Below are positions 58,047-64,000 of a stretch of DNA of 64,000 nucleotides, piece after piece. The position numbers and the translations under genes are program-made. The stretch lies in contig CAKTOB010000014.1 in assembly GCA_934589525.1 (NCBI GenBank), positions 1 to 64,000 on the forward strand, in the 5' to 3' direction. Origin of the DNA: an uncultured Oscillospiraceae bacterium (GTDB taxonomy: Bacteria; Bacillota; Clostridia; Oscillospirales; Oscillospiraceae). How positions within the stretch are numbered: the stretch's first letter is position 1; each line of letters begins with the position of its first letter. Below the pieces are notes generated by a model. The model had not been told where the DNA came from. It worked only from the letters and a program-made list of their open reading frames with translations, and did no database searches.

Positions 58047-58988
58047 ATGAAATACGGCTTCGGCGTGGATTTGGGCGGCACCACCGTCAAGATCGCCTAT
58101 TTTGAGGAAACAGGAGAAATGCGCTCCAAGTGGGAGATCCCCACCAACCGGGAAAACGGCGGCAGCCAGATTTTGCCGGATATTGCGGCATCCATTGCAG
58201 AGTTCTGCAAGTCCTGGAACATCCCCCGGGAAGATCTGCTGGGCATTGGCATCGGCGTGCCCGGTGCCGTCAGCAAGGGCGTTGTAAACTGCTGCGTGAA
58301 CCTGGGCTGGGGCGTGGTGGCCATTGAGGAGGAGCTTATGAAGCTCACGGGCCTGCCCGTCAAGGCCAGCAACGATGCCAACGTGGCGGCGCTTGGCGAA
58401 TACTGGAAGGGCGGCGGCCTGGGCTGCGACAATGTGGTCTTCGTCACCCTGGGCACCGGCGTTGGCGGCGGCATTATCGTAGACGGCAAGCTGATGAACG
58501 GGGCCCACGGCTCCGGCGGCGAGCTGGGCCACATGGTCCTGGATTCCAAGGAGACCGCCGTCTGCGGCTGCGGCAAGCGGGGCTGCGTGGAGCAATATTG
58601 CTCCGCCACGGGCATTGTGCGGCTGGCGGGACTGCGGCTGGACAAGGACCAGGAGCCGTCCCACCTGCGGGAGCTGCCCACCATCACCTGCCGGGATATT
58701 TTCGATGCGGCCAAAGCCGGAGACAAGGTGGCCGGTGAAATTCTCGAAACCTACTTTGACTATATGGGCCAGTTCCTGGGCTCTGTGTGCTCCGCCATTG
58801 ACCCGGATGCGGTGGTCATCGGCGGCGGCGTCAGCAAGGCCGGTCAGGTGCTGCTGGACGGCATCGCCCCCTACTTTAAGAAGTACGTCTTCCATGCGGC
58901 CTACGGCGTAAAATTCGCCCTGGCCTCCCTGGGAAATGACGCGGGGGCCTACGGCGCCTTCAAGCTGATTCTGGACGAAAGCAAGTAA
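58047..58988 (+). CDS. ROK family kinase, glucokinase-like
   Basis: 313 residues. The N-terminal phosphate motif is GVDLGGTTVKIA; the sugar-binding segment is ASNDANVAALGE; the ROK signature includes VTLGTGVGGGIIVDGKLMNG and the zinc-binding cluster CGCGKRGCVEQYCS. It lacks an N-terminal helix-turn-helix, so it is an enzyme rather than a repressor; glucose is the likeliest substrate. A TATAAT (58006-58011) lies upstream with only a weak -35. AGGAGG precedes ATG 58047. Monocistronic. Confidence 0.93.
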   Translation: MKYGFGVDLGGTTVKIAYFEETGEMRSKWEIPTNRENGGSQILPDIAASIAEFCKSWNIPREDLLGIGIGVPGAVSKGVVNCCVNLGWGVVAIEEELMKLTGLPVKASNDANVAALGEYWKGGGLGCDNVVFVTLGTGVGGGIIVDGKLMNGAHGSGGELGHMVLDSKETAVCGCGKRGCVEQYCSATGIVRLAGLRLDKDQEPSHLRELPTITCRDIFDAAKAGDKVAGEILETYFDYMGQFLGSVCSAIDPDAVVIGGGVSKAGQVLLDGIAPYFKKYVFHAAYGVKFALASLGNDAGAYGAFKLILDESK

Positions 58989-59053
58989 AAAGCCGCATAT
59001 TTTCCATCGTTTTTTCTTTTCAGCCCCCCCTCTTTATAAAAATACTTTTCTCA

Positions 59054-59082
59054 TTGCAGTTTCCCCCTGTGTATGCTACAAT
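59054..59082 (+). promoter_or_regulatory. Promoter of the ABC exporter pair
   Basis: TTGCAG (59054-59059), 17-base spacer, TACAAT (59077-59082). Confidence 0.65.
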
Positions 59083-59113
59083 GACAACTGTGTTTGTATA
59101 AGGAGGGGATTTT

Positions 59114-60895
59114 TTGATTTTCGGAAAGCACATCAATGCCTATTACCGCAAGTACGCACTCTATCTCCTGACGGGCCTGCTGGCCCTGTTTGCGGTGGAC
59201 TACTTGCAGCTGCTGATCCCGGGCATTTACCGGACGGTGATCAACGGCATGAACCAGGGCTATATTCTGGAAAACGGCGTGAAAGTCGCTTTTGACATGG
59301 ACTATCTGCTGGACAAAATCTGTATGCCCATGGTGTATATCGTGCTGGCCATTGTCCTGGGCCGGTTTACCTGGCGGACCACCATTTTTGGTGCCGCCAC
59401 CAAGGTGGAGACGGATTTGCGGGACAAGATGTTCCGCCACGCCGAGACCCTGAGCCGGGAATACTACCAGGTGAACAAAGTCGGCACCCTGATGAGCCTG
59501 TTTACCAATGACTTAGACACCGTGCAGGAGTGCTACGGCTGGGGCTTTATGCAGTTTTTTGACCCCATTATTCAAGGGTCTCTGGCCATTTGGAGAATGT
59601 GGAGCATGGACCATGTGCTCACCGTCCTCTCCCTCATCCCCATGGGGCTGCTCTTTGCCAGCGCCAGCGTTGTGGGAAAAAGCATGAGCCAGAAGTGGGA
59701 CTACCGGCAGGAATGCTTTTCCAAAATGTCCGACTTTGCCCAGGAGAGTTTTTCCGGCATCGCCGTGATCAAGGCCTTCGTCAAAGAGACAAAGGAGCTG
59801 CTGGCCTTTGAAAAGCTGAACCGGGAGAGCGAGGTCTCCAATATTGATTATACCAAAATCGCCGTGCTGCTGCGAATCCTGGTCACCACCTTTGTAGAGA
59901 GTGTCATCTGCGTCATTCTGGGCTACGGCGGGTATCTGGTGTACAAAGGCCGGTTCAACGCCGGGCAGCTGATGGAATTCATCGGCTACTTTGGAGCCAT
60001 CATCTGGCCCATTATGGCGGTGGCGGAACTCATCGACATGACCTCCCGGGGCAAAGCTTCCCTCAAGCGCATCAGCGCGTTGCTGGATGCCCCCCAGAAT
60101 GTGGCGGACCGGCCCGGTGTCCATGCACTGGAACACCCCCAGGGCCGCATTGAGTTCCGGGACCTGACCTTTACCTACCCCGACGGGGAGTTCCCCGCTT
60201 TGGAGCATATCTCTTTCACCGTAGAGCCTGGGGAGCGCATCGGCCTGGTGGGCAGAACCGGCTCCGGAAAAACCACCCTGGTGGATTTGATTTTGAGAAC
60301 CTACAATGTGCCTGACGGCACGGTATTTCTGGACGGGCAGGATGTAAACGACCTGAGCATCCGCAGCGTCCGGGAGACCTGCGCCTACGTCCCCCAGGAC
60401 AATTTCTTGTTCTCGGATACCATTGAAAATAACATTGCCTTTGGCAGCTCCCCCTCCGGCTCTCAGGAAATCCGGCAGGCGGCGGTGCTGGCAGATATTG
60501 ACGGCAACATCCGGGACTTCCACCTGGGCTACCAGACGGTCCTCGGGGAACGGGGCGTGACCATCTCCGGCGGCCAGAAGCAGCGGCTGTCCATTGCCCG
60601 GGCGCTGATGAAGGATGCTCCCATTCTGATTCTGGACGACTCCGTTTCCGCCGTGGATACCAAGACGGAAAAAATCATTCTGGAGAATCTGCGCACCACC
60701 CGCCAGGGGAAGACCACCTTGCTGATCGCCCACCGGATTTCCACCATCGAGCAGATGGACAAGGTCCTCTTTATTGACGGCGGAAAAGTTCAGGGCTTCG
60801 ATACCCACGAAAAACTCTACGCAACCAACTTGGAATACCGGAAAATGGTAGACCTGCAGCGTCTGGAACAGGAAGGAGGGGAAATCAATGCGTGA
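59114..60895 (+). CDS. ABC exporter half-transporter with degenerate catalytic site
   Basis: 593 residues: six-helix membrane domain (1-320) and an ATPase domain with Walker A LVGRTGSGKTTL, Q-loop YVPQDNFLFS, signature ISGGQKQRLSIA and Walker B ILILDDSVSAVD. The catalytic Glu after Walker B is Asp, as in the non-canonical half of heterodimeric exporters such as BmrC/D. It uses a TTG start at 59114, supported by AGGAGGGG at 59101-59108; the frame has no suitable ATG nearby. The end overlaps the partner by eight bases. Substrate unknown. Confidence 0.92.
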   Translation: MIFGKHINAYYRKYALYLLTGLLALFAVDYLQLLIPGIYRTVINGMNQGYILENGVKVAFDMDYLLDKICMPMVYIVLAIVLGRFTWRTTIFGAATKVETDLRDKMFRHAETLSREYYQVNKVGTLMSLFTNDLDTVQECYGWGFMQFFDPIIQGSLAIWRMWSMDHVLTVLSLIPMGLLFASASVVGKSMSQKWDYRQECFSKMSDFAQESFSGIAVIKAFVKETKELLAFEKLNRESEVSNIDYTKIAVLLRILVTTFVESVICVILGYGGYLVYKGRFNAGQLMEFIGYFGAIIWPIMAVAELIDMTSRGKASLKRISALLDAPQNVADRPGVHALEHPQGRIEFRDLTFTYPDGEFPALEHISFTVEPGERIGLVGRTGSGKTTLVDLILRTYNVPDGTVFLDGQDVNDLSIRSVRETCAYVPQDNFLFSDTIENNIAFGSSPSGSQEIRQAAVLADIDGNIRDFHLGYQTVLGERGVTISGGQKQRLSIARALMKDAPILILDDSVSAVDTKTEKIILENLRTTRQGKTTLLIAHRISTIEQMDKVLFIDGGKVQGFDTHEKLYATNLEYRKMVDLQRLEQEGGEINA

Positions 60896-62774
60896 GTACC
60901 TGCCTCTTTTGATCGTCGGTGCCATCATCGGCCTCTTTACCCTGATTTTTCTGGTTGCCTACCTGATCCTTCAAAAGAAGACCCAGGCCCAGACCAGCGA
61001 GCGGCACATGACCGACCGGGAGATCATCGGAAGACTTGCCCGGTATGCCGCCCCCTATAAAAAGGAGTTTTTGTTGGTCTTTGTCATTATGCTTGTCTCC
61101 ATTGCCTACGATGTGGTGTCGCCTTTGCTGGTGGCCCAGATCCAAGGCACCATCAAGGGCCGCTTCGCCCTGCCGGAGCTTTATCAGCTGGTGGGGGTTT
61201 ATGCCGGGATACTGGCGGTGAGCATGGTCTGCACCTATTTCCAGGCCATGATTCTGCAAAAAACCGGCCAGAAAATCCTCTCCCAGCTGCGCTTAGACAC
61301 CTTCACCCACATTGAGCAGCTCTCCCACGCCCAGCTGAACCAGATCCCTGTGGGAAAATTAGTGACCAGAGTGACCAACGACCCCAATTCCATCAGCTAT
61401 CTCTTTACCAATATTTTGGTGACCCTGGCCAAAAACTCCCTGGTGATTTTAGGCGTTCTGGGGGGCATGCTGATGCTGAACTACGCACTGACCCTGATGG
61501 TTCTGTGCTTCGTGCCCTTCCTGGTGTTTTTCACCCTGGTGTTCCAGAAATTCGCCCGGGCGGTCCACCGCAGCGTCAACAACGCCCGGACGGACGTAAA
61601 CACCTACCTTTCCGAAAACCTCTCCGGTATGAAGGTCACCCAGATTTTCAACCAGGAGGACCGGAAAATGGAGGAATTTCTGGTCCGCAGCCGGAAGCTG
61701 GAAAAGGCCAAGTTCCAGCGGATGTATGTCTTCGGCATTTTCAGGCCCATGGTCTATATGCTCTTTGTCAGCTCCAATCTGTTCTTGTTCTACATCGGCT
61801 GCAAGGGCTATATCCGGGACACCACGTTCCTGGGCCAGACCATTACCAGCGAGATTCTGGTGGCCTTCTACATGTATATTTCCCGGTTCTTTAACCCCAT
61901 CCAGGCCCTGGCTGAGCAGTTTGACATGCTGGAGCAGTCCTTCGCCGCGGCGGAAAAAATTTTCACCATTCTGGATATGGTGCCCCAGGTGGTAGACGAG
62001 CCGGATGCGGTGGAACTGGAGGAAATCAAAGGGGAAATCGAGTTTAAGGACGTGTGGTTTGCCTATGAGCCCGGCCAATGGGTGCTCAAGGGGGTCTCCT
62101 TCCATGTGTCCCCCAAGCAGACCGTGGCCTTTGTAGGCTCCACCGGTTCCGGAAAATCCACCATTTTGAGCCTTATTTGCCGGAACTACGACATTCAAAA
62201 GGGTCAAATCCTGATTGACGGCATGGACATCCGGAAAATCAAAATTTCCTCTCTCCGCCGCCACTTCGGCCAGATGCTTCAGGATGTATTCCTCTTTTCC
62301 GGCGACATCCGGGGGAACATCTTGCTGCGGGAGGAAAACATTTCCGATGAGGAAATCTGGCAGGCCTGCCGCTATGTCAACGCCGACGGCTTCATCCAGA
62401 AGCTGGACCAGGGCCTGGACGAGGTGGTCCGGGAACAGGGCAACAACTTTTCCGCCGGACAGCGGCAGCTGCTGAGCTTTGCCCGGACCATCCTCCACAA
62501 GCCCTCCGTCATGATCCTGGACGAGGCCACCGCCAACATTGATACCGAAACCGAGGTACTGATCCAGGACTCTCTGGAAAAAATGAAAAACATCGGCACC
62601 ATGCTGATCGTGGCTCACCGCCTGAGCACCATCCAGCATGCCGACAACATCATCCTTCTCTCCCACGGCCAGATTCTGGAGCAGGGCACCCACCAGCAGC
62701 TCCTCCACCGGAAAGGTGCCTACTACCAGCTCTACACCCTGCAATTCCGGAAGGAACAGCTGGAAGAAGGCTAA
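60888..62774 (+). CDS. ABC exporter half-transporter, canonical partner
   Basis: 628 residues. An N-terminal helix precedes a six-helix exporter domain. The ATPase domain has Walker A FVGSTGSGKSTIL, Q-loop QMLQDVFLFSG, signature NFSAGQRQLLSFA and Walker B VMILDEATANID with the catalytic Glu intact. Together with the preceding gene it should form an asymmetric heterodimeric multidrug-type exporter at the cell membrane. A MITE-like element begins right after the TAA. Confidence 0.94.
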   Translation: MREYLPLLIVGAIIGLFTLIFLVAYLILQKKTQAQTSERHMTDREIIGRLARYAAPYKKEFLLVFVIMLVSIAYDVVSPLLVAQIQGTIKGRFALPELYQLVGVYAGILAVSMVCTYFQAMILQKTGQKILSQLRLDTFTHIEQLSHAQLNQIPVGKLVTRVTNDPNSISYLFTNILVTLAKNSLVILGVLGGMLMLNYALTLMVLCFVPFLVFFTLVFQKFARAVHRSVNNARTDVNTYLSENLSGMKVTQIFNQEDRKMEEFLVRSRKLEKAKFQRMYVFGIFRPMVYMLFVSSNLFLFYIGCKGYIRDTTFLGQTITSEILVAFYMYISRFFNPIQALAEQFDMLEQSFAAAEKIFTILDMVPQVVDEPDAVELEEIKGEIEFKDVWFAYEPGQWVLKGVSFHVSPKQTVAFVGSTGSGKSTILSLICRNYDIQKGQILIDGMDIRKIKISSLRRHFGQMLQDVFLFSGDIRGNILLREENISDEEIWQACRYVNADGFIQKLDQGLDEVVREQGNNFSAGQRQLLSFARTILHKPSVMILDEATANIDTETEVLIQDSLEKMKNIGTMLIVAHRLSTIQHADNIILLSHGQILEQGTHQQLLHRKGAYYQLYTLQFRKEQLEEG

Positions 62775-62937
62775 GGGAAACTCTGAATAAATCGTCTGCG
62801 GCTGAGCGGCGAATCTTTTGCCCCCAGTCTGCGGTTTGAAAAATGGGAAATACACAAAGTATTCCCTCATTTTCCAAACCTTGCCTGGAGCCAAAATCTT
62901 TCGCCGTCAGCTCTTGCCGATTTAATCAGAGCTTCCT
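62775..62937. repeat. Palindromic MITE-like element, copy B
   Basis: 163 bases. The left end GGGAAACTCTGAATAAATCG and right end CGATTTAATCAGAGCTTCC are near-complementary. The inner part shares TCTTTTGCCCC, TTTGAAAAA, GAAATACACAAAGTATTC, TTTTCCAAAC and CTCTTGCCGA with copy A at 45277. Starts immediately after the ABC exporter stop codon. A deleted derivative lies at 40676. Confidence 0.85.
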
Positions 62938-62941
62938 TAAC

Positions 62942-62974
62942 AAAAACGTCCCCCAAATGAACGGGGGACGTTTT
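62942..62974. terminator. Bidirectional terminator between convergent genes
   Basis: AAAACGTCCCCC (62943-62954) pairs with GGGGGACGTTTT (62963-62974), giving T runs in both directions for the ABC exporter and vanZ-like genes. Confidence 0.88.
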
Positions 62975-62979
62975 CGGTT

Positions 62980-63558
62980 TTATGAAAAAAGGTACGGCAT
63001 GCCATACAGGGGCTGCCGGAGGAAGAAACACAGAAGAATGAGCATGGCGATCAAAAGCGGGTAGCCGTCTTTTTTATCGCCGCAGCGGGGCCAGAGCCGG
63101 GAGAACAGGAGCTTTCCCAGGAAGAAGCCCAGAACGGTACCCAGGGTGTTTAAAATCAGGTCGTCAATGTCCGTGGCCCGGAAGCAGAACAGCTGCAGGA
63201 TTTCAATGGTCAGGCTGGTAAAGAGGCCCGCCAAAAGGGTAGGGGTGAAGCGCCGGTACTTTTGAAAGGCCAGGGGCAGCAGCACCCCCAGGGGCATGGT
63301 CATGACCATGTTCAGGGCCGAGAGGTAGAGGAACCGGCTGTCCCGGAAGTCGGAAAAGGGGACGAGGTTCACGGTACAGTCGAAGGTCAAATGCTGCAAA
63401 CTGGGAAGACCGGTGACGGAAAAGACCAGGCTTAAATAAAGGGCCAGCACCGCCCCCCAGAAGGACCAGGGGCGTTTGCCCAGGAGCTTATAGAGTAAAT
63501 AGGCCAAAGCTGCCAGAAGAACATCCACCAGGGATTCAAAGGAAAGCAAAAAGATCAT
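62980..63558 (-). CDS. VanZ family membrane protein
   Basis: 192 residues with five or so membrane helices. VanZ-like features: NLVPFSDFRDSRF, NMVMTMPLGVLLPLAF and LTIEILQLFCFRATDIDDLI followed by LNTLGTVLGFFLG. Family members can raise teicoplanin tolerance, but most have no known role. ATG 63558 is chosen because GGAGG lies eight bases upstream; a frame from 63612 would include the promoter. No van genes are nearby. Confidence 0.9.
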   Translation of the reverse strand: MIFLLSFESLVDVLLAALAYLLYKLLGKRPWSFWGAVLALYLSLVFSVTGLPSLQHLTFDCTVNLVPFSDFRDSRFLYLSALNMVMTMPLGVLLPLAFQKYRRFTPTLLAGLFTSLTIEILQLFCFRATDIDDLILNTLGTVLGFFLGKLLFSRLWPRCGDKKDGYPLLIAMLILLCFFLRQPLYGMPYLFS

Positions 63559-63583
63559 CAAGAATACCTCCCATTTTTGGTAG

Positions 63584-63612
63584 AGGATACCATAGCCCAG
63601 GGATTTTTGCAA
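63584..63612 (-). promoter_or_regulatory. Promoter of the vanZ-like gene
   Basis: Minus strand TTGCAA (63612-63607), 17-base spacer, TATCCT (63589-63584). Confidence 0.5.
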
Positions 63613-63659
63613 GAGAACCGGGGAAATCTTAGGAAAAAGATAAGAAAGGGAACTGCTTC

Positions 63660-63687
63660 TTGCATTTTATGGAATCCTTGGTATAAT
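63660..63687 (+). promoter_or_regulatory. Promoter of the sugar transferase-like gene
   Basis: TTGCAT (63660-63665), 16-base spacer, TATAAT (63682-63687). Confidence 0.6.
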
Positions 63688-63724
63688 ATCATAGATTGAC
63701 TATGGCTATTGAGGAGAGATTCCA

Positions 63725-64000
63725 ATGAAATATAACAGCCAACAAAAGCGGGAGGCCATGCTGGTTTGTTTCAGCGTGGTGCTGCTGGCGCTGAATACGG
63801 CGCTTTTTGGACTGGCCTGGTTTGGGTATTATCGGAAACAGATGTATATTTATACATTCTTTGCCAAGGGCGATATTGCGGTCATCGGTCTGTTTGCCGC
63901 TATTTATTATATTTTCGCCCGGCTCTACGGGGGCTTTGACGTGATTTTCAGGCCTGCGGGGGAGCTGATGTATTCCCATGTGGTGTCCCTTGTTTTAAGC
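63725..64000 (+). CDS. N-terminal part of a probable sugar transferase (cut by window end)
   Basis: An open frame from ATG 63725 (GAGGAGAG upstream) runs off the window, giving 92 residues. It encodes membrane helices (MLVCFSVVLLALNTALFGL; DIAVIGLFAAIYYIF) followed by ARLYGGFDV and ELMYSHVVSLVLS. This resembles the N terminus of undecaprenyl-phosphate sugar phosphotransferases that begin exopolysaccharide units. The catalytic C-terminal domain would be beyond the window, so the function is tentative. Confidence 0.65.
   Translation, partial: MKYNSQQKREAMLVCFSVVLLALNTALFGLAWFGYYRKQMYIYTFFAKGDIAVIGLFAAIYYIFARLYGGFDVIFRPAGELMYSHVVSLVLS

Noticed and set aside
62980..63558. Glycopeptide resistance locus from the vanZ-like gene
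   Set aside because: No vanH/A/X or regulator genes are present; VanZ-family proteins are common without resistance.

Overview
This is a GC-rich chromosomal segment of a Gram-positive anaerobe, most likely a gut Clostridia member of the Oscillospiraceae/Ruminococcaceae type. That placement is inference from gene content: a preQ1-type leader on queT, a ZTP riboswitch on a purine operon with a separate PurO-type cyclohydrolase, a BlaI/BlaR1-like regulator pair, clostridial large serine recombinases, VanZ and lipoproteins with lipoboxes. No rRNA and no CRISPR array are seen. Two tRNAs (Pro-TGG, Asp-GTC) are present.

Layout. 1-2020: the end of an integrated element with a 5'-cut large serine recombinase and a resolvase-like gene lacking the usual catalytic Ser, running up to the terminator of a chromosomal tRNA-Pro. 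2219-2980: queT behind a preQ1-like leader with two terminator hairpins. 3071-13842: ZTP riboswitch and a purine operon (purE, purF-like, purM, purN, purO, purH formyltransferase part, purD, purL). 13973-15526: leucine-rich-repeat-like membrane-anchored protein. 15824-19439: ATPase and two permeases of a BMP-type nucleoside importer. 19564-27323: degV, a lipoprotein, trmL-pgk-tpiA, tsaC, and a dephospho-CoA kinase reading frame that continues without a stop into an M18 aminopeptidase. 27459-30674: a more AT-rich accessory island (NUDIX, truncated recombinase, BrnT/BrnA toxin-antitoxin, Fic). 30748-36380: lipid kinase, NUDIX, GtrII-like membrane protein, XRE regulator, and an amino-acid importer with a TrpR-like regulator under tandem operator palindromes. 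36444-44527: two potassium uptake systems (TrkH/TrkA on minus, KtrB/KtrA on plus) around tRNA-Asp, a DUF362 protein and a second leucine-rich-repeat-like lipoprotein. 44524-52086: housekeeping block (RNA methyltransferase, dprA, topA, trmFO, plsX, rnc). 52093-52775: an intergenic repeat cluster. 52786-57945: the most unusual locus. 58047-64000: ROK kinase, heterodimeric ABC exporter, VanZ, and the start of a sugar transferase.

The best candidate for an undescribed system is 52786-57945. A BlaI-type repressor overlaps a BlaR1-type membrane metalloprotease whose penicillin-sensor domain is replaced by two parallel beta-helix modules. Next to it lie a 50-residue exported-peptide gene and a lipoprotein built from two more copies of the same module. 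The repressor promoter carries two TACA-N2-TGTA dyads matching known BlaI operators. Together they look like a surface-sensing, proteolysis-driven switch for a ligand other than beta-lactams.

Three families of dispersed non-coding repeats also occur. One is a palindromic MITE-like element (40676, 45277, 62775) whose two full copies start at the base after a stop codon. One is a three-hairpin element (34426, 52605) showing a compensatory base change. One is a set of short units around 15.6 and 52.1-52.6 kb.
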